NCBI GenBank assembly: GCA_017465405.1
Contig: JAFTWG010000016.1
Coordinates: 1-48,601, forward strand
Length of the DNA: 48,601 nucleotides
Source of the DNA: Alphaproteobacteria bacterium
GTDB taxonomy: Bacteria; Pseudomonadota; Alphaproteobacteria; RF32; CAG-239
Direction of reading: 5' to 3'
The translations under genes and the position numbers were made by a program. Shown in pieces: positions 7,660-16,528 of this stretch. Every line of letters begins with the position of its first letter. Position 1 is the stretch's first letter. Below the pieces are notes generated by a model. That model saw only the letters and a list, made by a program, of their open reading frames with translations, had not been told where the DNA came from and made no database searches.

Positions 7660-10596
7660 ATGACTATGAAGATTACAAAAATTCAAAAATTTTCACAAAT
7701 AGCACTGGCATTTGCTGTTGTGTTTGGTATTGCTTTCCTTTCGACGGAAGCATTGGCAACTAATTCTAATATACTGAAAATTACCGGAAAATTGGCCGAA
7801 TGCAAATATCCTCAAAAACGAGGCGGTGGAGCATGTTTGGAAAAACAAAATGCAAAGTCATGCTTAAATACTACTCCTTTTAGTCCTATCGGATATGGTG
7901 TAACTTCTGAAATGTGTGCACGAGGTAAAGATTGGTGTGCAAGAAACGATCCTACGAGAAAACACAATCGTTGCCGAAACGTAGACAAAGGTATCGTTAA
8001 AAACCATGAAGGATATGACTATGGTGCGGCTTGCGGAACTTCTATTTTTGCACCTTGTGACGGAACCTCTACGTATAACGCCAGTTCATCGACAAAACCT
8101 ATTAAATTTAAATGCGACCCAATATGTGGAAAAGATTATGAATATACATTTCACCACACACAAGGAGCAACCAGAAACGGGCATTTCAAGAAGGGTGAAC
8201 TCATTGGACGAAGTGGTAATGCAACAGGGTATCCATGCCATATGCATATTGAAATCAGACAAAATGGTGTGATTCTCGATCCTATGAATCCGGGGTTTGA
8301 TGATGAAGTATGTTCTTGTATGAATACAGAAAAAGTCAGTAGATTAGAATGTTTTAACGGACAGTTTGTAGATGATGGAGCTCCGGTTGATTCCGGTTAT
8401 GATATGACTCTTTCAGGATATAGCTCATATATGGAGGACAAATCCAGTATCATGTTCAATGATCCTGATTGTGTGTATTCTAATGTTATTGCAGATTATG
8501 AACAGGCGGGTTGTATCTTCTGCAAACCATTTTTGGTAATGTTTAATGCAGCAAGCAGAATGGCGAAGGTTTCTTATGATAAACTTGCTGAAGCTGTTAA
8601 AATTGTAGTTCTGGTTGCTTTCGCTATTTGGTTGGCATTTAATATTTTGAAATTTATTTCCTCTTTTGAAATAAAAGAACCCAGAATGCTAATAAACTTG
8701 TTAATAAATCAATCTTTTAGAGTATTGTTGGTAGTACTGCTTTTAAGTGGACCGATTGAAACTATTTTGGGTATGACTCTCGATCCGGTATTTTTAACAG
8801 GACTTAAAATAGCTCAAATTGGAGGAGGATTGGTTGCCGGAGAAAATCCTGCAGATTGTAATTTAGGAGAATTAGCAGTAATCGGTTCGGATCAAGGAGG
8901 ATTATCGCCGGAACTCGGTAACGGAATTATTTGCACAATTAAAAGTATTCAAGATCAAATTATGGATGTTTTTGCCATAGCACGTGTAAGTTGGTGTTTG
9001 AGCTGGGAAGCTGCAATCATGTTCATTATTCCTCATTTTGGATACTTCTTTACAGCAATTATTTTCTTTGTTGCAGGTGTATTGCTATTGTTTATATATC
9101 CGTTTTTACTGGTAGACAGCATCTTAAAAATGGCGATAGCTATATCTATTTTCCCGGCGGCATTAGGAGCCTTTGCGTTTAAGGTAACTTCTCAATATTT
9201 GGAAAAAGTATGGAATATATTCCTAAATGCAATCCTTACATTTATATTCCTAACACTAATCATTTTGATTATCACTACAATTGCAAAGCAATATATGACT
9301 GATATAATAAGTGAGGATATAAAGAACGGGTTGTTGATGTCTATCTTATGGTGGACAGTCGGAGCAGCAAAAATATTCTTTGTTCTGTTCCTAGGCTGGG
9401 CTGTTCTTGGTGAAGCTAAAACCTTTGCTGACAACTTTGCAAAGACCATAGACTTTACCGCTACTAACAAAGCAGGTATAGGTAGTGCTACCGGTTCTTC
9501 CGTAGGTGCAGTTGCTAAATGGGGTGGTAAAAAAGTTGGAAAAGTTGCTGTAAAAGGAGGCAAATTAGCAGGAAACATTGCTAAGGAAAAACTCGGTTTC
9601 AAAATGCAACAATTCCGCGCCGAGGATTATGAAAATAACGGACAAGAAGCTCGTGATGAAAACGGCGAAGTTATGAAAGACGAAAACGGAAATACTATGT
9701 ACGAAGAAAACAGCCTTAAGACTAAAGCTGCTTCGGCATGGAATAAAGTTTTAGATAAAGGGAAAACACCGGGCAAAAGGAAATTTGGCAGATTCCTTAA
9801 TAAGATAAATGATAAATTACATTCCGAAACTAAGACCTATCGCAGTTTTGAACGTGATGATAACGGTAATGTAATGGAGACAGTTACAAAAAAATATGGC
9901 GATGGCTCAACGGAAATTACTCGTTCCGACGCTTATGGATCTATTACGGAAAAAACAGATGCAGACGGAAAGAAAACTACATCGGTGACACCTAATAGAG
10001 CTGTTGGTAAAATAATGAATAAACGAGGAAAAGTTGATAAAGAAGCTTTAAGAGCTTTCCAACAAAACTCTCTGTTTACTGAAAAAGAGAAGAGTATGAT
10101 ACTTATGAATCAACTTGTAACAGCCCGCATGGATAATTCAATAAGTGAACAACTTGCAAATATGCAACATGAGGGACAGGAAGTAACATCAGGGGTTGAT
10201 GAAAACGGAAACGCATATATCAACATTTCTCAAACCAACAGTGATGGTTCAACGGTTACATATACTGCAAACTTCAGTAATGACCATGAAAGTGTAATGA
10301 CATCCGTTGAGTTTATGGATCAACATGGCGCAGGAGTATCTTTGGTTACCGATGGTATTATCCAACGCAAAACTAATATTTCTGTCGGAGAAAATGGAGA
10401 ACAAAAACGTGAGGATATGTACTCGGTATCTAATGAGTACTCCAGATTGAGCCCATATCCGGTATTTACAGATGGAAAACTTTCAGGATCCATTCCTAAA
10501 GATAAAGTTATGTTTAGCCAAGAAGAACTGAAAGCATTCGGAAATCAAGTAAGGACTAAAGGCAATGGAGTTTATTACTTTAACGAATTTAAGTAA
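7660..10596 (+). CDS. VirB6/TrbL-family protein, paralog 4, fused to an M23 metallopeptidase domain
   Basis: A 978-aa protein with a GAGGAAG ribosome binding site, 11 bases after the preceding stop. Residues 1-33 are a signal peptide (cleavage near STEALA). Residues about 108-215 form an M23 (LytM-type) endopeptidase domain with the zinc motifs HEGYD (H116, D120) and CHMHIEI (H194, H196), plus a central HH at 165-166. All expected ligands are present, so it is probably an active peptidoglycan hydrolase. A CIFC motif and the VirB6 core follow (about 285-600) with the shared WLAFNILKFISSF and LLVDSILKM motifs. The C-terminal 350 residues are hydrophilic and contain repeated D-x-N/D-G-N motifs. 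The fusion would couple local cell-wall opening to channel assembly, replacing a separate VirB1-type transglycosylase. It is the last gene before a strong terminator. Confidence 0.82.
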   Translation: MTMKITKIQKFSQIALAFAVVFGIAFLSTEALATNSNILKITGKLAECKYPQKRGGGACLEKQNAKSCLNTTPFSPIGYGVTSEMCARGKDWCARNDPTRKHNRCRNVDKGIVKNHEGYDYGAACGTSIFAPCDGTSTYNASSSTKPIKFKCDPICGKDYEYTFHHTQGATRNGHFKKGELIGRSGNATGYPCHMHIEIRQNGVILDPMNPGFDDEVCSCMNTEKVSRLECFNGQFVDDGAPVDSGYDMTLSGYSSYMEDKSSIMFNDPDCVYSNVIADYEQAGCIFCKPFLVMFNAASRMAKVSYDKLAEAVKIVVLVAFAIWLAFNILKFISSFEIKEPRMLINLLINQSFRVLLVVLLLSGPIETILGMTLDPVFLTGLKIAQIGGGLVAGENPADCNLGELAVIGSDQGGLSPELGNGIICTIKSIQDQIMDVFAIARVSWCLSWEAAIMFIIPHFGYFFTAIIFFVAGVLLLFIYPFLLVDSILKMAIAISIFPAALGAFAFKVTSQYLEKVWNIFLNAILTFIFLTLIILIITTIAKQYMTDIISEDIKNGLLMSILWWTVGAAKIFFVLFLGWAVLGEAKTFADNFAKTIDFTATNKAGIGSATGSSVGAVAKWGGKKVGKVAVKGGKLAGNIAKEKLGFKMQQFRAEDYENNGQEARDENGEVMKDENGNTMYEENSLKTKAASAWNKVLDKGKTPGKRKFGRFLNKINDKLHSETKTYRSFERDDNGNVMETVTKKYGDGSTEITRSDAYGSITEKTDADGKKTTSVTPNRAVGKIMNKRGKVDKEALRAFQQNSLFTEKEKSMILMNQLVTARMDNSISEQLANMQHEGQEVTSGVDENGNAYINISQTNSDGSTVTYTANFSNDHESVMTSVEFMDQHGAGVSLVTDGIIQRKTNISVGENGEQKREDMYSVSNEYSRLSPYPVFTDGKLSGSIPKDKVMFSQEELKAFGNQVRTKGNGVYYFNEFK

Positions 10597-10617
10597 AAAC
10601 CTTGGCAAAAATTAACG

Positions 10618-10655
10618 AAAAATAGCGAGAATATGTTTATTCTCGCTATTTTTTT
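10618..10655 (+). terminator. Rho-independent terminator after the four VirB6-like genes
   Basis: A perfect 13-bp stem (AATAGCGAGAATA paired with its complement), a 4-base loop and a T-run. It separates the VirB6-like block from the regulator gene downstream. Confidence 0.92.
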
Positions 10656-10684
10656 ACACAAAATTGTCATATTTTTGTGTAAAA
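10652..10684. promoter_or_regulatory. 12-bp perfect inverted repeat upstream of the XRE gene (candidate operator)
   Basis: TTTTACACAAAA and TTTTGTGTAAAA are exact reverse complements with a 9-base spacer, about 75 bases before the regulator start. It is not followed by a T-run, so it is not a terminator. The natural guess is an operator for the adjacent HTH protein. Confidence 0.5.
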
Positions 10685-10757
10685 TTTCTTGATTAATAAG
10701 AAAGTTAGATTATTATGTTGTTAGTTAATAGTAAATTTAAAATCAAAGGTGATCATT

Positions 10758-11729
10758 ATGGAAGAAATTATTTTCCCAAATCAAATCAGAATGTATAGAA
10801 GATTACGCGGTCGTTCAATGCAAGAATTAGCCGATCATTTGGGTGTGAGCTTATCTGCTATTTCTAAAATTGAAAAAGGTTATCGCAGAATTGATCAAGA
10901 ACAATTGGTGAGAGTAGCTGAATTGTTAGACTGTCCTATGCAAGATTTGTTTGTAAATGAACAAAACTCTCAAGAAGAAGTTGTTCTATCTTGGAGAAGG
11001 GAACAAGAAAGACGTAATAAAATTAACGAAAAAGCCGGATTGAAAACTCTGGGAGCCGGATTGCGTCAAATTCGTAATGAAAAGAATCTGACTTTGATTG
11101 AAGTTGCCGAAAGTTCCGACATGACTTTGTCTGTATATCATCGTATTGAAATGGGACAAAGAGAAGTTTCTGAAAAAGAAATGAAAAATATTGCAAAATC
11201 TTTATCTATGTCTGTTGAAGAACTTAAAGATGCAATCAAAAAACTTGAAGATAAAGGCGTTTTGGAAGAAATTATTCAACGTAATGATTCTAAATATAAA
11301 CTGTTATCTAATCCTCGTGGTGCTATTTCAGCTTTTGAAACAACTCCTCGTGATAATCAAAAAATATCCGTTTATGGGGTTGCCGGAAAAGACGGTAACG
11401 TTATCATTGATACAGACACCGAAACAAAAACAGTTGTTCGTCCGGGTAATTTGTTTGGAAAGAAAGATGCGTATGGTGTAAATCTTTGTGCCCGCCGTTT
11501 GGGTAGCCTTTTGCCAGCTCGCTCTGTTCTTTTGGTTGACCCACAGGATGTGGTCAGCGTAGGTGATATTGCCGTATATTATGTGGAACCTAACGAAGTC
11601 AAAATCATCAGTATTCGTGAAGATGATAATGGCAAATTATATGGTATCAGATGGAATCCTGACGAAAAAATCGAATTAGATAGTAATGATTTAAGTAATC
11701 TGCATAAAGTTGTTGCTATTTACCTGTAA
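10758..11729 (+). CDS. XRE-family regulator with two HTH domains and a degenerate S24/LexA-like domain
   Basis: A 323-aa protein. The start is ATG 10758 with AAAGGTG upstream; an in-frame GTG lies at 10749. Residues about 7-66 are a classical HTH_3 domain. Residues about 98-158 form a second HTH of the same family. Residues about 203-323 resemble the S24 peptidase/CI dimerisation domain (PARSVLLVDP...GDIAVYY...EVKIISI). The lysine region is kept, but the SM-P motif holding the catalytic serine is replaced by RRLGSLLP, so self-cleavage is unlikely. It may control the surrounding secretion-like genes and itself through the palindrome at 10652-10684; this is inferred from position only. Confidence 0.8.
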   Translation: MEEIIFPNQIRMYRRLRGRSMQELADHLGVSLSAISKIEKGYRRIDQEQLVRVAELLDCPMQDLFVNEQNSQEEVVLSWRREQERRNKINEKAGLKTLGAGLRQIRNEKNLTLIEVAESSDMTLSVYHRIEMGQREVSEKEMKNIAKSLSMSVEELKDAIKKLEDKGVLEEIIQRNDSKYKLLSNPRGAISAFETTPRDNQKISVYGVAGKDGNVIIDTDTETKTVVRPGNLFGKKDAYGVNLCARRLGSLLPARSVLLVDPQDVVSVGDIAVYYVEPNEVKIISIREDDNGKLYGIRWNPDEKIELDSNDLSNLHKVVAIYL

Positions 11730-11780
11730 TTTACTTTATTATATATATAATAGGTTTGGGGTAAATAAAAGGATAGAACT

Positions 11781-13874
11781 TTGGCTGATGAGATTGTAAA
11801 TGATGCAACATTCGGACAAAATAAAGGCGATGAAGAAGAGCCGATTATTGTTGCACAAAGATTTTTAAACATTTTTCGCCAGTTGCATATTTTTAGCGCT
11901 GAACGACGGGAAGTTTTTAACCAAATGATTTTGGAACAACCTCCTGCAGTACAGGTTTTGTTTAAAAATCTGCCCGGAGGTTCTATCTTACAAGATTATA
12001 TAGATGAGTTGCAAGGTAAAAAACCTGGCGAAACGCGCACATCTAAATCAAATAATACCGAAAATATATTACAAAATGCCGTATCAGAAAATGCGGAATC
12101 ATCTTCATCTACTCCTGCTCGAGGCGGAGAGATAATAAACAGTGATGCTTTTGCAAAAATATTGGCTAGTAGTTTAGCACAATCTAATGCAGAAATTATC
12201 AGAGAATTGCAAAACAATCGTTCATCGGAAGGAGTGACTGCAGTTCCTGCAACGGTTCAAATGGCAGATACAGGTCCGTTAAAACTCACCGCAGATGAGG
12301 CTTTTACCAAAACTATTGCCAATGCGTTGGCAGAAGCTATCGCAAACTCTGATCAAAAAAGGCAAGAAGATAATAAAATTATTGCTCAATCATTTCTTGA
12401 ACTACAAGAAAATCTGAATAAAATGATGGAGCAAAACACGCAGTTAAAAATAATATCAAGTAGCGATGCACCGGCTGAAGCGGCTTCAGCATTTCAATTA
12501 AAGAATGTTGTTGACGATATGGTGAAAGCACAGTCAAAATTCTTGAAAGAAACTACTCAAAATCAGAAAGAAGAACTTTCTTCGATTATTTCGGTAGCAA
12601 TAAAAGAAAGCTTAAAATTATCAACTCAATCTTTAATTGATAGTTTCAAACAAATGGATGGAGACGGCCCTACTCCAATAACTTATGCTGCATCTTCACC
12701 TAAAAAACAAGCCTCAATGGGCAGCGTGGAAGAAGCAATAAAAGCTCAAGGAAGAGAGTTTTCATCAATTATTGCTGCAGCTTTGCGCGAAAGTCAGCAA
12801 AATTCAGCACAGGCTATAATTAAAACCATCGAGAGCTTAAAAGGTTCTACCGTCACAAGCGGTAACTCACCTAAAGTTGAAGATATTATGAAAATGCAGG
12901 CTGAATTATTCAGAGATATTGCTAAGGCACAAAATCAAGAATTTTCAGCATTGATATCAACAGCTTTGCAGGAAAGCCAAAAACAATCGACTCAAGCTAT
13001 TATTGCAGCATTAGGACAAATGCAGGGAAGACCTATGAATTATGTTCCTGCCCCACAAAATTGGGGGGGTGTTGAAGATACTTCAGCATTTAATTATAAT
13101 CAAACCGAACAAAATCCGTTTTCATTAGCTCCGGCTTCGGTAATTACTCCCGAAAAAGATTATTCCGAGCTCGATACAGAACTGACGATAGCAGAAACAG
13201 CGGAAGAAACAGTTGTCGGAAGTGGCAAGAAAAAGAAAAAGAAGAAAAAGAAAAATCGCAATAATAATGTTGATGCAGTTGAAACGATAGAGAACGACAT
13301 CGTTGAAGACGAAACTCCTTTCCTGGCAACACCTGTTCAAAAGAAGAAAACTATCGTGTCTGCATTACCTGAAATGCCTGTCGTAGAGGACAAGCCTTTT
13401 AACAATAGCGAAGATTGGGGTTTTGGAAGCTACGAGAGCAATCAATCCGACAATACACAAGATGATAATTCTTGGGGACAGGCGTTTGCAGAAACATATC
13501 AAGCTGAAAGTTCCGAAGAATCTGCTGATTGGAATTGGGATTATCAAACGGAAGACCCAGCTTCAAACGAGGAATATGCAGGAGAAGGACAAGATTGGGA
13601 ATGGGACTATGAATATGAAGAAGTCCCGGAAGATGAATATATTGAAGGAGAAGAAGGACAAGATTGGGAATGGGATTACGAATATGAGGAAACTGAAGAA
13701 GAGCCCAGTTATGGTTTTGTTGACCCTGAAGCAGATTTACCAACCTACCAAGAAGATATTGTTCAATCTTCCGAAATTATTCTATCAAAAGATTTTGAGC
13801 TGATTTTATTGGGTATGGATGATGAAAACTATCGAGATCCGTATCTCGAAAACAATGAAAATATAGGATATTAA
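11781..13874 (+). CDS. Large repetitive helical protein with poly-lysine and acidic Trp-rich tail
   Basis: A 697-aa soluble protein of unknown family, starting at TTG (GGATAG upstream). It has no signal peptide or membrane segment. The first 80 residues look like a folded helical domain. A helical motif then recurs about five times (near residues 122-145, 173-195, 264-290, 326-353 and 387-414) with the pattern EFSSII..AL+ESQ..S.QAII. A run of nine lysines follows at 483-491, encoded by a near-homopurine AAA/AAG tract. The C-terminal 200 residues are very acidic and rich in tryptophan and tyrosine, with GQDWEWDYEYEE occurring twice (603-614, 626-637). It lies between the regulator and the secretin-like lipoprotein gene and may be a cytoplasmic scaffold or a substrate of the machine; neither is shown. 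Confidence 0.7.
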   Translation: MADEIVNDATFGQNKGDEEEPIIVAQRFLNIFRQLHIFSAERREVFNQMILEQPPAVQVLFKNLPGGSILQDYIDELQGKKPGETRTSKSNNTENILQNAVSENAESSSSTPARGGEIINSDAFAKILASSLAQSNAEIIRELQNNRSSEGVTAVPATVQMADTGPLKLTADEAFTKTIANALAEAIANSDQKRQEDNKIIAQSFLELQENLNKMMEQNTQLKIISSSDAPAEAASAFQLKNVVDDMVKAQSKFLKETTQNQKEELSSIISVAIKESLKLSTQSLIDSFKQMDGDGPTPITYAASSPKKQASMGSVEEAIKAQGREFSSIIAAALRESQQNSAQAIIKTIESLKGSTVTSGNSPKVEDIMKMQAELFRDIAKAQNQEFSALISTALQESQKQSTQAIIAALGQMQGRPMNYVPAPQNWGGVEDTSAFNYNQTEQNPFSLAPASVITPEKDYSELDTELTIAETAEETVVGSGKKKKKKKKKNRNNNVDAVETIENDIVEDETPFLATPVQKKKTIVSALPEMPVVEDKPFNNSEDWGFGSYESNQSDNTQDDNSWGQAFAETYQAESSEESADWNWDYQTEDPASNEEYAGEGQDWEWDYEYEEVPEDEYIEGEEGQDWEWDYEYEETEEEPSYGFVDPEADLPTYQEDIVQSSEIILSKDFELILLGMDDENYRDPYLENNENIGY

Positions 13875-13927
13875 ATATTTTATAATAATTTTGTGTTATA
13901 CGAAGTTATCAATATAAGGAGCAAAAT

Positions 13928-14458
13928 ATGGAACCGAACAAACCTGCAGCACCTATCAACAAAGCTGATTTATGGTATGTTGATAATTATATTTTGTTAA
14001 AAGACTATTATGACCGCACCATATCAAGAATTGCGGCTCGTTGTGTCAGAAAAGGTAATATAGCTATGGAAGACTATCCTTTCTATGGCTACATTCTTGA
14101 TGTTTTAGAAGAAATCAGCGAAACCGGAGATTATATTTTAAGGCATCGTGAACTATATCCTTATGTTGAAAGAAAAGTAGCCGGAGGAATGAACGGTTTT
14201 CATCGCACATTGATGGAATATAAAGAGGAACTACGCAGAAACTCTACTCCGGATATGATTAAGAGTGATGCTCGCGAAGTTGAAAAAATGAAAAAGGCAC
14301 TTGAAGTGGTTGATAAAGCCGAGGATCCTACTGTCGGAGCCGGCATGGGCATGGAGCAATTAATGGAAAAACTGCTTAAAGATGACGATGAGGCAAGAGC
14401 TCGTGTTCAAGCAGAATTTCAAGAAGCCAAAGAAAGAAAAGAAGAAGATAACAAATAA
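13928..14458 (+). CDS. Conserved-looking hypothetical protein in the secretion-like operon
   Basis: A 176-aa soluble, helical protein with AAGGAG ahead of the ATG. The N-terminal 110 residues look like a compact domain rich in aromatic residues (WYVDNYILLKDYYDR). The last 60 are charged and probably coiled coil, ending in a Glu/Lys-rich tail. No signal peptide, membrane segment or known motif was recognised. It lies 53 bases after the repetitive 697-aa protein and 21 bases before the lipoprotein, so the three are probably co-transcribed. Confidence 0.65.
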   Translation: MEPNKPAAPINKADLWYVDNYILLKDYYDRTISRIAARCVRKGNIAMEDYPFYGYILDVLEEISETGDYILRHRELYPYVERKVAGGMNGFHRTLMEYKEELRRNSTPDMIKSDAREVEKMKKALEVVDKAEDPTVGAGMGMEQLMEKLLKDDDEARARVQAEFQEAKERKEEDNK

Positions 14459-14479
14459 AACTGTTGAAAGAAAATCAAT

Positions 14480-15757
14480 ATGTTAAAAGAATTTAGATTT
14501 TACAAAACATTACTAACCATCGTTGCCGTTACTTTAGCGGTGGTCGGTTGTCAAACAACAGAAGAAGAAATTCCTGTTGTTCAAGAAAAGGTTGTTGTTT
14601 TAAATCCTAAAGCCAGTGCAAAAATTATTCAACCTATCGACCCTAATATGATTAGAACAACGGAAGGTGCGAGTTCTCTTGATTTAGAAATGCCTTTGCG
14701 TTGCTATGTAAACTGGAATACACAGCAGATGATTACAACCTTGCCGTATAACCTAAAGGCTTTTAATTTGACACGTAACGGTGTGGATAACCCTATGCCT
14801 CGCTTTGAAGTTACCGGATTTTCTTTTAAAACAATGCCGGCAGAAAAAGCTTTGTTGAAATTAACCAAAGAAGCCGATATAAAACTTGTTGCGAAAGATG
14901 CTCCATATGCAAGCATTTCTGCAGAAAATTTGAGAGGTGAGCTTTCTGACGTAATTAAAATGATTACCGATGCAGCTGAAATATATTATAGCTATAATGC
15001 TGAAACAAAAACTTTGACTATCGGGAGAAAAACCAACTTCACTCTTTATACACCAAAGTCAAGACCTATCATTTTAGCCCTTTTAGATGTATTGAGAGGT
15101 TCTGGAATCACCAATGTTACAACAGACTGGTCTGATTATTCACTTACTTTTGATGGTGATTATGAATTACAAAAGAAAATTCAAAAATTGTTGACCTATT
15201 TTGAAGATAATCCGGTGTTGATCGCATATGATGTCAGTATTTTTAAAATTTATCCCAATCATAAAGAAGATGTAGAATGGCAAGATATGTTAAAGTCTTT
15301 TGAATTTGGAACAATTAAAACTGCCAAAACGGGTGTAATCGGACGAGTATTAACGACATCTAACGACATTAATATTAACACATTACAAAGCTTTTTAGGA
15401 AGTAAGGCAAGTGTTGTTCAGGTTTCTGAAGGCAAATTTGTGGTTCCGAATTTATGGATGGCTCGTTTTGATATAGGAAAATGTGCAAATACAAATCTTC
15501 CGGAAAAACAGTTGTCTTTATTAGCAAAATCGTCATTAATGCCCCAAAACAGAATTTTTTCTGATATTACTCTAGAAGGCACAGACGGACAAATTACACA
15601 GTTTAATATCAGAAGTAAACTTGGTGAAAACTTCCTTATTATTGGTATCCCAAATGAAATTTTGGGTGTCTCCGATAAAAAATCCGAGACAATTGTTTTC
15701 ATCGTTCCAAGAATAATTCGCACTATAAAAAAACAAATAACATCAGTTAAGGAATAA
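14480..15757 (+). CDS. Secretin-like outer-membrane lipoprotein
   Basis: A 425-aa protein. The N-terminus has a hydrophobic stretch followed by VVGCQ (lipobox cysteine at about residue 24). Residues about 110-190 resemble a secretin N0/STN-type domain (PAEKALLKLTKEADIKL...). An N1-like region follows. The C-terminus ends in IVFIVPRIIRTI, close to the terminal strand motif of secretins and PilN-type proteins. At 425 aa it is shorter than most full secretins, so the beta-barrel part may be reduced. Secretins form the outer-membrane gate of type II/III secretion and type IV pili; PilN of type IVb pili is a lipoprotein secretin. It fits here as the outer-membrane component of the local machine. 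Family assignment is by motif only. Confidence 0.6.
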   Translation: MLKEFRFYKTLLTIVAVTLAVVGCQTTEEEIPVVQEKVVVLNPKASAKIIQPIDPNMIRTTEGASSLDLEMPLRCYVNWNTQQMITTLPYNLKAFNLTRNGVDNPMPRFEVTGFSFKTMPAEKALLKLTKEADIKLVAKDAPYASISAENLRGELSDVIKMITDAAEIYYSYNAETKTLTIGRKTNFTLYTPKSRPIILALLDVLRGSGITNVTTDWSDYSLTFDGDYELQKKIQKLLTYFEDNPVLIAYDVSIFKIYPNHKEDVEWQDMLKSFEFGTIKTAKTGVIGRVLTTSNDININTLQSFLGSKASVVQVSEGKFVVPNLWMARFDIGKCANTNLPEKQLSLLAKSSLMPQNRIFSDITLEGTDGQITQFNIRSKLGENFLIIGIPNEILGVSDKKSETIVFIVPRIIRTIKKQITSVKE

Positions 15758-15770
15758 TAGCGAGGACAAA

Positions 15771-16409
15771 ATGGAAAATACGCAAAATCGTCCCAGATTT
15801 AAAAAAGTTAAAAGACCGATTAAGAGACCTGTAAATTCTGCTGAAAATATGGCTGTTCCGGCAAAGGCAACAGAAAACCCGTTCAACAGAAACACAACAG
15901 GAGGCGGATTTAATCTTGATTCATATTTAGAAAATGACAATTTGCCGGCAATGCAAACAAATCCGGTACAAAATAATTTCAATCCGCTTTTTATGGAAGA
16001 AGAGGAAGAAGGGCCGAGAACATTAAAAGACAGATTAATGGTCGGAAACTTATTTACCAGCACTGCAATTATTGCAACAGCCGTAATTTGTCTTTTATTC
16101 GGTATCTTTTTTGCAAAAGTATTTATGGCACCGCCGGCAGTTGAACAAAATGGTCTGCAAGGAGTGGTAGTTAATGCAGAAGTTCCTAGAGGAAGAGCCA
16201 GATGCGGAAGAGCAGAAAAAACTCAAGGTTGTGTTCTGTATATTATGAATCCGCAAAGACAGGATTTGAGCGGACGTGATTTTTATGACTTGGCTGCTCA
16301 GTTAACCGGACGTCAGAGATTTATGATTGAAACGGGAAATATGAGATATGCAAGCACCAAAATTCAACCTGGTGGTATTGCTCAAATAAATATTCCTCCT
16401 TTGCAATAA
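15771..16409 (+). CDS. Bitopic inner-membrane protein of the secretion-like operon
   Basis: A 212-aa protein. It has a basic N-terminus, a low-complexity cytoplasmic segment of about 90 residues, an acidic EEEEEG patch, one transmembrane helix (about residues 94-118), and a periplasmic domain of about 95 residues with two cysteines (CGRAEKTQGC) that could form a disulfide. The topology resembles VirB10/VirB8 or PilP-type bridging components, but no motif was recognised. The start is 13 bases after the lipoprotein stop with GAGG upstream. It is the last gene before a terminator. Confidence 0.65.
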   Translation: MENTQNRPRFKKVKRPIKRPVNSAENMAVPAKATENPFNRNTTGGGFNLDSYLENDNLPAMQTNPVQNNFNPLFMEEEEEGPRTLKDRLMVGNLFTSTAIIATAVICLLFGIFFAKVFMAPPAVEQNGLQGVVVNAEVPRGRARCGRAEKTQGCVLYIMNPQRQDLSGRDFYDLAAQLTGRQRFMIETGNMRYASTKIQPGGIAQINIPPLQ

Positions 16410-16435
16410 AAAAACTCCCTTGCGGGAGTTTTTTT
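16408..16435 (+). terminator. Rho-independent terminator after the secretin/bitopic gene pair
   Basis: A perfect stem AAAAAAACTCCC / GGGAGTTTTTTT with loop TTGC. It starts at the stop codon region of the 212-aa gene and continues into a T-run. Confidence 0.92.
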
Positions 16436-16528
16436 ATTGCAAAGTTATACTTTTATAAAAATATATCTTGTATTATATATAGGATGTAGATATACTCTGT
16501 TTTGTATGAAATAAAGATATCAATAAAG

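Noticed and set aside
13365..13803. Alternative frames over the acidic Trp-rich tail of the 697-aa protein
   Set aside because: The main frame is continuous and the alternative products only reflect the GAA/TGG/TAT-rich repeats.
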